Shown in pieces: positions 17,578 to 25,719 of a stretch of 48,809 nucleotides of DNA (position 1 is its first letter; each line of letters opens with the position of its first letter). Where the stretch lies: the NCBI GenBank assembly GCA_964527565.1, contig CAZGOY010000023.1:1-48809 (forward strand), read 5' to 3'. Below the pieces are notes generated by a model. That model worked only from the letters and a program-made list of their open reading frames with translations, was not told the origin of the DNA and made no database searches. The position numbers and the translations under genes were made by a program. This DNA comes from JAGXQV01 sp964527565 (GTDB lineage: Bacteria > Pseudomonadota > Gammaproteobacteria > Burkholderiales > Sulfuricellaceae).

Positions 17578-17583
17578 GTTTTT

Positions 17584-18456
17584 TCAGGCCGTTGCGGCGG
17601 CGAACAGTTCGCACGCCGCGCGCGCCGTCATGAACCCGCTGTCGAGATAAGGATTGTATTCGACGATTTCCATCGCCAGGAAACGCGGGTTGTCATGCAA
17701 GCTGCGGAAAGCCTGCGCCAATTCATGTCGGTAGATTCCGCCCGGCTCGGGGCTGCCGACACCCGCCTCTTCGGAAGGATCCAGCACGTCCAGATCGAGG
17801 CTGACGCCAAAGGCTCGGGTGTTGCGCTGCACGTGAACCAATGCTTCCGCGAACACCTCGCCGAACCCGCGCCTGCGAATTTCCGCCATGCCGTAAACCC
17901 TGACGCCAAGTTGCCGCAGCAACGCCGCTTCGCCCGCTTCAAAACTGCGCACACCCAGCAGACAGACGTTTTCCGGCAACAGCTTTGGCCGTGGCATGGC
18001 GATGCCGGTCAGCGCGCGCTCGCCATATCCGAGCAGGCAGGCCAACGGCATACCGTGGATCGCCCTGCTGGGCGTGGTGGCAAAAGTATGGCTGTCCATG
18101 TGGGCATCCACCCACAGCAAGCCCAGTTCGCCCATGCCTCCGAGATATTCGGCAACTCCCGACCAGGTTCCAATGGCGCAGGAATGGTCGCCGCCAAGCA
18201 CCAGCGGAAAATAACCGTGACGCATGGCGAAAGCGATGCGTTCGGCCAGGCTGCCGCACATCGCCGCCACTGCGTGCAACGGCTCGGTAGGGCAGCTGCA
18301 CGGCAGATGAAGCACATCGTCCCAAAAATAGTCGATCCCGCATTCGTCGAGCGCGCCGAAAAAATTCATGTCGCGCAAGACGTCCGGGCCATCCTGACAG
18401 CCGTGATTTTGCGCGCCATAGCCACATGCCGCGCCGATAATTGCGATTTTTTCCAT
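17584..18456 (-). CDS. Arginase/agmatinase-family ureohydrolase
   Basis: This 290-residue binuclear-manganese hydrolase carries GGDHS (about 88-92), DAHMDSH (about 117-123) and SLDLDVLDP, which supply the metal ligands, and a conserved late Glu in MEIVEYNP. The pattern fits arginase (arginine to ornithine + urea) slightly better than agmatinase. I chose the ATG at 18456, where AGAGG is 8 bases upstream; an ATG at 18462 is also possible. Ornithine from this reaction could feed the OlsB-like enzyme at 23433-24191. No urease or transporter genes lie nearby. Confidence 0.85.
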   Translation of the reverse strand: MEKIAIIGAACGYGAQNHGCQDGPDVLRDMNFFGALDECGIDYFWDDVLHLPCSCPTEPLHAVAAMCGSLAERIAFAMRHGYFPLVLGGDHSCAIGTWSGVAEYLGGMGELGLLWVDAHMDSHTFATTPSRAIHGMPLACLLGYGERALTGIAMPRPKLLPENVCLLGVRSFEAGEAALLRQLGVRVYGMAEIRRRGFGEVFAEALVHVQRNTRAFGVSLDLDVLDPSEEAGVGSPEPGGIYRHELAQAFRSLHDNPRFLAMEIVEYNPYLDSGFMTARAACELFAAATA

Positions 18457-18632
18457 GGGCATTTCCTCTGGGAACGTAACAATTCCGCCGGAATATGCTG
18501 CCCACCGATGACAAGCAGATGACGTCCAGGCACTGTCCGCCCCCCGCTCGCCGGATGCCGCACGGATCACATTCCTGTCATAATCCCCCCCCATAATTCA
18601 CGGCATTCTTTCTTAGCGAATTTAAGGCCGAC

Positions 18633-18863
18633 ATGAAACTCGACGAAATCATCCGTTTCCAGATCGACACGGCGATTGCCGGGCTGATCCGCACCCGCGC
18701 CCGGATTACCGGGCTTGCCGACTCACATGAAACATTTCACGAAGTCGACCGCCAGCTTGAAACCGTTGCTTCCCACGTGCACGACATCCAGTACAACTGG
18801 CTGTCCCTGATGCAAAACAGCCAGACCGCAAGCCACATCATCCACAGAGGGCATAACGCATGA
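18633..18863 (+). CDS. Hypothetical 76-aa protein
   Basis: This 76-residue, mostly helical, soluble protein has several histidines toward the C-terminus (ETFHEVDRQLETVASHVHD and SHIIHRGH). No family is recognised. It overlaps the next gene by 4 bases (ATGA), so the two form a translationally coupled pair. No signal peptide or membrane helix. Confidence 0.7.
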   Translation: MKLDEIIRFQIDTAIAGLIRTRARITGLADSHETFHEVDRQLETVASHVHDIQYNWLSLMQNSQTASHIIHRGHNA

Positions 18864-19132
18864 ACATCCTGAAAGAACTCGAACAGCGCCTGTTAAAAGA
18901 CCCGCAAACCCCGGAAAACAAGATTCTCGGCGAACTGGTCAAGGCCCTGTGCATGGGCGGCGACTTCAAGGTCAACGAGCTTTACGAATTGAACCACCCC
19001 GATTTTGAAATCGCCCTGAAAGTCATGAAAAACTGGCGCACCAGCCGCTACACCAAGACCCGCGAGCGCCTCAAGGGTTTCGTCGCCAGCCCGCCGTTCC
19101 TGATCGACGAGGACGCCGAGGACGCCGAATAG
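18860..19132 (+). CDS. Hypothetical 90-aa protein
   Basis: This 90-residue acidic, helical protein has a core FKVNELYELNHPDFEIALKV and an acidic C-terminal tail. It is coupled to the 76-residue gene by a 4-base overlap and followed 49 bases later by a glycosyltransferase gene. Not recognised; both small genes look under selection because coding is compact and the pair has clear starts. Confidence 0.7.
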   Translation: MNILKELEQRLLKDPQTPENKILGELVKALCMGGDFKVNELYELNHPDFEIALKVMKNWRTSRYTKTRERLKGFVASPPFLIDEDAEDAE

Positions 19133-19181
19133 GCTGCGGCGGCGAATAGCCCCCCGTGCCTGTGGGACAAAGGAACGCATT

Positions 19182-20357
19182 TTGAATGTGTTGATGATTT
19201 CGGATGTGTATTTCCCCCGCGTCAACGGCGTTTCCACCTCCATCCGCACTTTCCGCCGCGAGCTGGAACGGCGCGGCCACCACGTTGCCCTGATCGCCCC
19301 CGACTACCCGCCGCACGAGGATCAGAGCGAGCAAGTCATGCGCGTGCCGGCGCGCACCCTGCCTTTCGACCCGGAAGACCGCTTGATGAGCGCGGCCCTG
19401 GTCGGGATGCGCGAGGATGAACTGCGCGAGCGGGAATTCGACCTGATCCACATCCAGACGCCGTTCGCTGCCCACCGTGCGGGAGTTGCCCTCGCCCGCC
19501 GTCTCGGCTTGCCGGTGGTGGAAACCTACCACACCTTCTTCGAGGAATATTTCTACCACTACATCCCCTTCCTGCCGAAGGCCCTGCTGCGCCTGGCGGC
19601 GCGACGCCTCAGCCGCCGACAGTGCAACCGCCTCGACGCGCTGGTGGTGCCCTCGCGCGCCATGCAAGCGGCTTTGCGCGCCTATGGTATCGACGTGCCG
19701 ATGGAGGTCATCCCCACCGGCATCGACCTGGAAAAGTTCGCCGACGGCGACGGCGCGGCCTTCCGCGCGAGCCACGGCATCGCGCCGGAACGCCCGCTGC
19801 TCCTGTTCGTCGGACGGGTTGCCTTCGAAAAAAACATCGGCTTCCTGCTGGAAGCGCTGGTCGAGATCAAGGCAGGGTTGCCGAAAGCCTTGCTGGTGGT
19901 CGCCGGCGAAGGCCCCGCGCTACCTAGCCTACGCCGCCGCGCCGTCGCCCTTGGTCTGGAAGGCAGCGTGCTGTTCATCGGCTACCTGAGAAATAGCGCG
20001 GAACTGCGCGGCTGCTACCGCGCCGCCGACGCCTTCGTCTTCGCCTCGCGCACCGAAACGCAGGGCCTGGTGCTGCTCGAAGCCATGGCCCTGGGCGTGC
20101 CGGTGATTGCGCTGGCGGCGATGGGCACGCACGACATCCTCGACGCCGGAATGGGCGCGCTGACGCCCCATGACGACCCCGCCGATTTTGCCGCCCACGC
20201 CCTGCGCCTGCTGCGCGATGACAAGCTGCGCGCGCATCTCGGCGCACAAGGCCGCGAGTACGTTCATCAATGGACGGCCGGCGCCATGGCGGAAAGAATG
20301 CTGGATTTCTACCGGGGGGTGATCGCCCGGCAAAGGACCATCCGGCAAATACCCTGA
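19182..20357 (+). CDS. GT4-family glycosyltransferase
   Basis: This is a 391-residue GT-B enzyme. The N-terminal SDVYFPRVNGVSTSIRTF and the C-terminal nucleotide-binding half (FVGRVAFEKNIGFLLEAL, VVAGEGP, FASRTETQGLVLLEAMALG) match GT4 glycosyltransferases such as diacylglycerol glycosyltransferases and mannosyltransferases. A TTG start at 19182 is preferred because AAGGAA lies 6 bases upstream; ATG 19194 is in frame. It may transfer a sugar to diacylglycerol or to a surface glycan; the acceptor is inferred from neighbouring lipid genes. A second GT4 enzyme lies at 22178-23422. Confidence 0.88.
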   Translation: MNVLMISDVYFPRVNGVSTSIRTFRRELERRGHHVALIAPDYPPHEDQSEQVMRVPARTLPFDPEDRLMSAALVGMREDELREREFDLIHIQTPFAAHRAGVALARRLGLPVVETYHTFFEEYFYHYIPFLPKALLRLAARRLSRRQCNRLDALVVPSRAMQAALRAYGIDVPMEVIPTGIDLEKFADGDGAAFRASHGIAPERPLLLFVGRVAFEKNIGFLLEALVEIKAGLPKALLVVAGEGPALPSLRRRAVALGLEGSVLFIGYLRNSAELRGCYRAADAFVFASRTETQGLVLLEAMALGVPVIALAAMGTHDILDAGMGALTPHDDPADFAAHALRLLRDDKLRAHLGAQGREYVHQWTAGAMAERMLDFYRGVIARQRTIRQIP

Positions 20358-20372
20358 ACTCCCCCCATCACC

Positions 20373-20756
20373 CTACCCCAGCAGCACCAGCCCCCACACC
20401 ACGGCCAGATTGACCAGGCTGAGCAGCACGGCGGCGCTGCCGATGTCCTTGGCGCGTTTGGCGAGGCGGTGGTGCTCCAGCGAGATGCGGTCGACCGTGG
20501 CTTCGATGGCGGAGTTCAACAGTTCCACGATCATCACCAGCAGCACGCTGGCGATCATCAAGGCCTTACCCGTCGCGCTCGCCGGCAGGAACAGCGCCAG
20601 CGGGATCAGCACCAGCGCCAGCAGCACTTCCTGGCGGAAGGCGTCCTCGTTGCGGTAGGCGGACTGAAAGCCGGCCAGCGAATAATGCAGCGCGTTCCAC
20701 AAACGCTTCAGGCCGGTCTTGCCCTTGTGCGGGCTTTCCAAATGCGGACTTTCCAT
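20373..20756 (-). CDS. dgkA: Diacylglycerol kinase
   Basis: This 127-residue inner-membrane enzyme phosphorylates diacylglycerol to phosphatidic acid. It has three hydrophobic helices and the motifs FRQEVLLAL, MIVELLNSAIEATVDRIS and RAKDIGSAAV. Length matches bacterial DgkA. It would recycle diacylglycerol released by periplasmic glycan modification or by the adjacent phospholipase-like and phosphatase enzymes. Convergent with the glycosyltransferase and divergent from the phospholipase gene. Confidence 0.96.
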   Translation of the reverse strand: MESPHLESPHKGKTGLKRLWNALHYSLAGFQSAYRNEDAFRQEVLLALVLIPLALFLPASATGKALMIASVLLVMIVELLNSAIEATVDRISLEHHRLAKRAKDIGSAAVLLSLVNLAVVWGLVLLG

Positions 20757-20863
20757 GATTCGTGCCGTATCCCTTTCCCCTGCAATCGAATTGCATCAAT
20801 TCATTCACAATAAAATCATCAGCCCGTCACGCCGTTTTCATGCGGCGGGCGCATTTTGGCAGC

Positions 20864-21751
20864 ATGAAAACCCGCACCCTGCTCCTGTGTACCCTGCCGC
20901 TATTGTTGCATAGCGGCGGCGCCCTGGCGTGGGGGCTGGAGACGCACCTTTACTTTTCCCAGCTACTGGTGTGGGCGATCCCGCTGGCCGACGGCGATTT
21001 TCGCCGCGCCGCGCGGCGCTTTCCCCGCCTGGTGATGGCAGGCGCCTGCCTGCCCGATCTCACGTTGACCGGCGGCGCGCCCTTCCGTCATACCCATGCC
21101 TGGCAAACCTGCGCAAGGCTGTTGGCGGATTCCTCCGGCGACGAGGAAAAAGCCGTAGCGCTGGGTTACGCCAGCCACCTGCTGGCCGACGTGGTGGCGC
21201 ACAACCACTTCGTCCCCGCGCATCAGGCGCTGTGGCTGGATCGCCCCTTGCTGACGCACGTCCTGGCGGAATGGGCGATGGATAACCATGTCCGCCCCCA
21301 CCTGTTCGCGGGTGCGGCACACTTGCTGGACGAACATCGCACGCTGCTGGCCGGGCGCGCGGCGACCATCGGCAATTGCACGGTTGACGAGGCGGCGCGC
21401 GCCTTGCGCCGTCTCGCCGCCGCTGAACGCTTGTTGCGCCGCAGCCGCCTGCCGCAAGGCCTGTACCGGCTGTTTTCCGCCATCGACAGGCGCCTCCAGG
21501 CACACTTCGACTATTACATCGGGCAAACCGCCGCCCATTTCGGCCAGATCAACGCGATTCTCAGCGGCACCATGCCCGCCCTGCAAGCCGAACCGGAATG
21601 GGAAGGCGGGATGTTGAAAACCGTTCAGGAGTCAAGCATCGCGCATCTGCTGGAGCGCCTGCCCTTGCGCTACCTGTTCCATCACAACCCGAACGAGACT
21701 CTAGCGATGCTGGCCCCGATCAGCGCGCCGGCCAGCACATCGGTAGGGTAA
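20864..21751 (+). CDS. Zinc-dependent phospholipase C-like secreted protein
   Basis: This is a 295-residue exported protein. A signal peptide (MKTRTLLLCTLPLLLHSGG then ALA) would be cut before Trp23, giving a mature N-terminus WGLETH; in zinc phospholipase C and S1/P1 enzymes the N-terminal Trp is itself a zinc ligand. Further likely ligands are AGACLPDLT, FRHTHAW, and GYASHLLADVVAHNHFVP. The ATG at 20864 is the start consistent with the signal peptide. The product likely hydrolyses phospholipid head groups or related phosphodiesters in the periplasm. Its 3' end overlaps the convergent PAP2 gene by 70 bases. Confidence 0.75.
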   Translation: MKTRTLLLCTLPLLLHSGGALAWGLETHLYFSQLLVWAIPLADGDFRRAARRFPRLVMAGACLPDLTLTGGAPFRHTHAWQTCARLLADSSGDEEKAVALGYASHLLADVVAHNHFVPAHQALWLDRPLLTHVLAEWAMDNHVRPHLFAGAAHLLDEHRTLLAGRAATIGNCTVDEAARALRRLAAAERLLRRSRLPQGLYRLFSAIDRRLQAHFDYYIGQTAAHFGQINAILSGTMPALQAEPEWEGGMLKTVQESSIAHLLERLPLRYLFHHNPNETLAMLAPISAPASTSVG

Positions 21752-22215
21752 TGCAGGCCCAGCACCAGACGCGAGGCGGCCACCAGCACCACGAAGGGCG
21801 CCACCCCCCACGCCAGGGCCGGATAGTAGGCGAGCGCCACGACGCCGAAGCCGACGGCGTGCAAGGTATGGCCGGAGGGAAAACTGAAGCGGTCGAGGGG
21901 CGCGGCGCCGATGAAAATATCGCTGTTCAGCTCGAAGGGACGCGGGCGCGAGGTTTTCCCCTTGAGCCACTTGTACACCAGCAGGCAGAGGAGGCCGACC
22001 CCGATCATGTGCAACACCGGAACCAGTGCCGCCCAGCCGTTCCAGGCCAGCATGCCGGCCATCAGGGCGTACCAGAACACGCCGTTCCCCAGGCGACTGA
22101 TTGCGGCGAACAGCGCCCTGACCCCGGTGCGCCGCCCGGCCTGATTGAAGCGCAGGCACCAGACCAGATCCCAGTGGTTAATCCGGCACAAATAGGAAAC
22201 GGTTTTCCCGGACAT
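21682..22215 (-). CDS. PAP2-family membrane phosphatase
   Basis: This 177-residue, multi-pass membrane phosphatase carries the three PAP2 motifs: KGKTSRPRPF, FSFPSGHTL and SRLVLGLHYPTDV. It would dephosphorylate phosphatidic acid or a polyprenyl diphosphate. The ATG at 22215 has AAGGAGG 5 bases upstream and lies inside the last codons of the upstream glycosyltransferase gene (stop at 22178), so translation is coupled. The 3' end overlaps the convergent phospholipase-like gene by 70 bases. Confidence 0.93.
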   Translation of the reverse strand: MSGKTVSYLCRINHWDLVWCLRFNQAGRRTGVRALFAAISRLGNGVFWYALMAGMLAWNGWAALVPVLHMIGVGLLCLLVYKWLKGKTSRPRPFELNSDIFIGAAPLDRFSFPSGHTLHAVGFGVVALAYYPALAWGVAPFVVLVAASRLVLGLHYPTDVLAGALIGASIARVSFGL

Positions 22216-23422
22216 CGGAGCCTCCTTGTCGCACGGCTTTCAGCAGATAGCGTTCGAAGCGCTCGCAGACCGCATCCCAGTTCAGGCATTCCATATCGCG
22301 ACGCGCGGCATGCCTGAATTTCCCGACCAATTCCGGGGTGCTGCCCAGCAGCGCGGCCAGGCGGATGAATTCTTCCGCATCGCCGAGGCGCGCACTCAAG
22401 CCATTTTCGCCGTGGCGAATGTGCTCGGCTGCGGCGGCATAGCGGTAGGCAAGCACCGCCAGGCCGCTGGCCATGGCTTCCAGGGTGACGTTGCCGAAAG
22501 TCTCGGTCAGGCTGGGAAACAGGAAAATATCCGCCGACGCGTAATGGGCGGCCAGCTCTTCCCCGCTTTTCATGCCGGTGAAAATGTGACCGGGATATTG
22601 CGCCTCCAGTCCGGCACGCGCCGGGCCGTCGCCCACCCACACCATGCGGGCGTTGAGATGGTGATGGCTGCGGATGGCCTTGAAGGCTTGCGCCGCCAGT
22701 TCCAGATTTTTTTCCGGCGCCATGCGTCCGACGTGGATGACCGCCAGCTCATCGTCCGCCACCCCCCAGTGGCGGCGCAGTGCGGCATCGCGCCGATGCG
22801 GGTGGAACAACGCCGTGTCGATGCCGCGCCCCACTACCTCGACATTGCGGAAACGCTGCGCTTCCATCTGCCGACGCAATCCCCCGGTGGGCACGAAGGT
22901 GAAATGCGCCTGGTTGTGGAATCGGCGCAAATAGCCGCCGATGGCGCCTTGTAGCCAGCCGATGCCGTAATGGCCGGTATAGCTGCGGAAGTTGGTGTGG
23001 AAGGCGGTGGTCACCGGTATATCCAGCTTCAGCGCGGTTTTCAGCGCCGCCCAGCCGAGCGGGCCTTCGGTGACGACATGCACAAGGTCGGGGCGGTCTG
23101 CCTTCCAGGCATTTTTCAGGGCCGAGAAGGCGGGTAGGCCGAAGCGCAGCCCCGGATAAATGGGAATGCCGAAACCGGGCAGCAGCAATTCGTCCAGCCC
23201 GCTTTCCGCGCCCGGCGCCTCCCCGGCATATTGGCGCGGACGCACCAGTTGCACCCGCCAGTTGCGTTGTTGCAGGCCCTGCACCATGCGTTGCATGCTC
23301 ATGGCGACGCCATTGATCTCCGGCGGCCAGGTTTCGGTCACCACGGCAATGCGCAAGCCTGCGCCCGCAAATGGGAGCAGCCGCGCGGGACATGACGGAT
23401 TTTTCATCAAGGCGGGACTCAT
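22178..23422 (-). CDS. GT4-family glycosyltransferase (second copy)
   Basis: This 414-residue GT-B enzyme has RIAVVTETWPPEINGVAMSM near the N-terminus, HVVTEGPLGWAA, TAFHTNF, VGRGIDTALFHP, HVGRMAPEKNLELA and FPSLTETFGNVTLEAMASG. It resembles SqdX-like and mannosyltransferase enzymes that build glycolipids. It lies 10 bases after the OlsB-like gene and overlaps the PAP2 gene, so the three form one operon. The start is uncertain; ATG 23422 and an ATG five codons further in are both plausible. Confidence 0.9.
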   Translation of the reverse strand: MSPALMKNPSCPARLLPFAGAGLRIAVVTETWPPEINGVAMSMQRMVQGLQQRNWRVQLVRPRQYAGEAPGAESGLDELLLPGFGIPIYPGLRFGLPAFSALKNAWKADRPDLVHVVTEGPLGWAALKTALKLDIPVTTAFHTNFRSYTGHYGIGWLQGAIGGYLRRFHNQAHFTFVPTGGLRRQMEAQRFRNVEVVGRGIDTALFHPHRRDAALRRHWGVADDELAVIHVGRMAPEKNLELAAQAFKAIRSHHHLNARMVWVGDGPARAGLEAQYPGHIFTGMKSGEELAAHYASADIFLFPSLTETFGNVTLEAMASGLAVLAYRYAAAAEHIRHGENGLSARLGDAEEFIRLAALLGSTPELVGKFRHAARRDMECLNWDAVCERFERYLLKAVRQGGSDVRENRFLFVPD

Positions 23423-23432
23423 CAGGACAGGT

Positions 23433-24191
23433 CTAGCGGGCTTGTTTCATGAAATGCCGCGCATAGCGCGGATTGATTTTCGCCATGGGCAAGAGGATCA
23501 GCAGGTCGGCGGTGTTGAAATCCGGGTCCCAGGCCGGTTCGCCGCAAATCCATGCCCCGGCGCGCAGGTAGCCCTTGATGAGCGGCGGCACGGCGGCATC
23601 CAGGTCGTCCCGCAGGCAATCCAGCGGCAGGGGCGTGCGCGGAAAGACGCGCCATTCGACGGGACTCAGGTGGTCGCTCTTGAGGCGCCGGTAAAGGCTG
23701 GCGGCGACATGCCCGCCGTCGGCGATGCTGATGCTGGCGCAGCCCATCAGGTATTCGGCGCCGTGGTTTTGCATGTAGCGTGCCAGCCCTTCCCACAGCA
23801 TGGCGATGACCGCGCCGCTGCGATGGTCGGGGTGCACGCAGGAGCGCCCGACCTCCACGGTGCGATCGGCGATGTTCGCCAGGCGCACCAGGTCGAATTC
23901 GCTTTGCGAATAGAAGCTGCCCACTTCCTGGGCGCGCGCCGCCGTCAGCATGCGATAGGTGCCGATCACCTCGCCGCCGACGCCGTCGCGCACCAGCAGG
24001 TGGTCGCACCAGGGGTCGTAAATATCGCTGTCGATGCCGTCTTCGCGGCTGGCAGGGCGTGCGCCCATCTCCTCGACGAAAACCCGGTAGCGCAGGCGCT
24101 GGGCTTCGCGCACCTCTTCGCGGGTACGAGCCAGGCTCAATTGCAGTCCAGACTGCGGGCAATGGGCGGTTTGCAGGTGTTCGCTCAACAT
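23433..24191 (-). CDS. olsB: OlsB-like ornithine-acyl-ACP N-acyltransferase / GNAT protein
   Basis: The product is about 252 residues long. It belongs to the Acetyltransf_5 (hemolysin-like) branch of GNAT enzymes that acylate ornithine in the first step of ornithine-lipid synthesis. Features are RLRYRVFVEEMGA, DPWCDHLLV, VIGTYRML, EVGRSCVHPDHR and PLIKGYLRAGAWICG followed by a phosphate-free tail. The ATG at 24191 has GGAG 7 bases upstream; an in-frame ATG at 24245 lacks one. It heads an operon with a GT4 enzyme and a PAP2 phosphatase. Ornithine lipids specifically, rather than another acyl amine, is inference. Confidence 0.8.
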   Translation of the reverse strand: MLSEHLQTAHCPQSGLQLSLARTREEVREAQRLRYRVFVEEMGARPASREDGIDSDIYDPWCDHLLVRDGVGGEVIGTYRMLTAARAQEVGSFYSQSEFDLVRLANIADRTVEVGRSCVHPDHRSGAVIAMLWEGLARYMQNHGAEYLMGCASISIADGGHVAASLYRRLKSDHLSPVEWRVFPRTPLPLDCLRDDLDAAVPPLIKGYLRAGAWICGEPAWDPDFNTADLLILLPMAKINPRYARHFMKQAR

Positions 24192-24327
24192 GGCTTCTCT
24201 CCACGGGTTTGCATGGAGGGAGAAATTAAGCGGCGCGCGTGACATCCCGGTTACGGTGCGGTGAAGTTTGCGTGAAGGGACGGCTTCGCCTCCTGCTCAG
24301 CCCAATTTTTTGGGATAAATTTGGCGT

Positions 24328-24356
24328 TTGACATTATGAAATAATTTCCATACTGT
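24328..24356 (+). promoter_or_regulatory. Possible promoter of the DUF4160 gene
   Basis: A perfect TTGACA (24328-24333) stands 17 bases ahead of a weak TACTGT (24351-24356), just 7 bases from the ATG. The region is clearly AT-richer than its surroundings. Confidence 0.4.
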
Positions 24357-24362
24357 GCGGTT

Positions 24363-24596
24363 ATGACGACGATACAACGCTTTCGCAACAAATTCGCCTT
24401 ACAGGTTCGGGAGCGCGACCACAATCCGCCCCATCTGCATTTGTTTGGCTGCGGGTTCGATGTTGTTATTGACTTGCGCACCTTCAAATCATCGGGCGAA
24501 TGGCCGGAGGGTTTGAAGTCGGAAGTGATCGCCTGGGTTGGGGTTGCGGAACACCAGGTGGAACTATTGGAGGAATGGCACAAATGGCACAAATGA
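24363..24596 (+). CDS. DUF4160 protein
   Basis: This 77-residue protein matches the DUF4160 pattern: short basic N-terminus, DHNPPHLHLFG, VVIDLRTF and a C-terminal EEWHKWHK. DUF4160 genes very often pair with DUF2442 genes and are suspected toxin-antitoxin-like modules; biochemical function is not established. The last 13 bases overlap the start of the DUF2442 gene, so the pair is translationally coupled. Confidence 0.85.
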   Translation: MTTIQRFRNKFALQVRERDHNPPHLHLFGCGFDVVIDLRTFKSSGEWPEGLKSEVIAWVGVAEHQVELLEEWHKWHK

Positions 24597-25033
24597 AACG
24601 CCCCCGCCTCGCGGCAATCGAACCGCTCGCCGGTCACTTGTTGCGCGTCACGTTTGTCGATGGAAGCGTTTACACCCTGCGCTTTGCTGAATTTTTCGAT
24701 GAATCGCCGGGGCTTGCCCCTCTACGCGATGAAGCCGCTTTTATGCGCTGCGCGGCGGACGAATGGGGCTGGACAGTGGAATGGCCCGATTTCGACATCC
24801 AGATCGGTGCGGACACGCTGTGGCTGGATTCGCAGGCGCAGAATGCGCCGGACGAAAACACCCGCACCTTTGCCCAATGGCGCGCACGTCACGGCTTGAG
24901 CCTCTCCGAAGCCGCCCGCGCGCTGGGAATGACGTCTCGCACCATGAGTGCTTACGGCTCCGGTTCCCGCCCGGTGCCGCGCTACATCGCCCTCGCCTGC
25001 AAAGGCTGGGAAGCCGAGCATCGGGACGGCTGA
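24584..25033 (+). CDS. DUF2442 protein with C-terminal HTH
   Basis: This 149-residue protein has an N-terminal DUF2442 domain (HLLRVTFVDGSVYTLRFAEF then PLRDEAAFMRCAADEWG, VEWPDFDIQIGADTLW) and a C-terminal XRE-like helix-turn-helix (LSLSEAARALGMTSRTMSAY). The ATG at 24584 has GGAGG 10 bases upstream; two further ATG codons follow in frame. The extra DNA-binding domain suggests it autoregulates the DUF4160-DUF2442 operon, as antitoxins do. Confidence 0.85.
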   Translation: MAQMKRPRLAAIEPLAGHLLRVTFVDGSVYTLRFAEFFDESPGLAPLRDEAAFMRCAADEWGWTVEWPDFDIQIGADTLWLDSQAQNAPDENTRTFAQWRARHGLSLSEAARALGMTSRTMSAYGSGSRPVPRYIALACKGWEAEHRDG

Positions 25034-25181
25034 TTTTTAGCGCCCTCCTTGTGTCCGGCGCCTTTTCCGTCATGACATTGTCAACCCTGCTACAGGCGTG
25101 GCGCGCCTTTCCCGCCGGTAATCGACAGGCTGCGGCGAATGCGGCATTATCGGCGCGCCTTTAATCATATTGAGGAAAGTC

Positions 25182-25700
25182 ATGAAAGGGAAAATCACGC
25201 CCACCGGGCGCGAGGTCAAGCTCGATGCCGATGACGTTATCGTCTCGAAAACCGACCTGAAGGGGCGCATCACCTACGCGAACCGCATTTTCATGCAAAT
25301 CGCCAACTATCCCGAAAAGGAACTGCTCAACGTGCAGCACAATATCGTGCGCCATCCCGACATGCCGCGCGGTGCCTTCAAGCTGCTGTGGGACACGCTG
25401 AAGTCGGAAAGGGAATTTTTCGGCTACGTCAAGAACATGACTTCCAGCGGCGATCACTATTGGGTGTTCGCCAACGTCACGCCGGACCGCGATGCGCGCG
25501 GTAAAGTGGTGGGCTATTTTTCCGTGCGGCGCAAGCCCAAGCCCGCCGCCATCGCCACCCTGGAAAGCATCTACAAGGAAATGCTCGATGTGGAGCAGCG
25601 CGCCGGGCCCGCCAACGCGTCGGATGCCTCCATCGCCCACGTGGTCGCCAAGCTGAAAAGCCTGGGCACCACTTACGACCGCTTTATCCTGAGCCTATAA
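25182..25700 (+). CDS. Aer-type PAS sensor protein (CetB-like)
   Basis: This 172-residue soluble protein is built around one PAS domain of Aer type: DLKGRITYANRIFMQIANY, LLNVQHNIVRHPDMPRGAF, GYVKNMTSSGDHYWVFANV, GYFSVRRKP. In Aer this domain binds FAD and senses redox or electron transport. The ATG at 25182 has GAGG 8 bases upstream. The MCP gene follows 19 bases later, so sensor and transducer are separate proteins, as in Campylobacter CetB/CetA. Confidence 0.85.
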   Translation: MKGKITPTGREVKLDADDVIVSKTDLKGRITYANRIFMQIANYPEKELLNVQHNIVRHPDMPRGAFKLLWDTLKSEREFFGYVKNMTSSGDHYWVFANVTPDRDARGKVVGYFSVRRKPKPAAIATLESIYKEMLDVEQRAGPANASDASIAHVVAKLKSLGTTYDRFILSL

Positions 25701-25719
25701 CCCCCCGGAGCACAATCCA

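Noticed and set aside
18575..18581. CTGTCAT as a Pho box for the lipid genes
   Set aside because: Only one half-site; no second CTGTCAT at 11-base spacing, so not supported.
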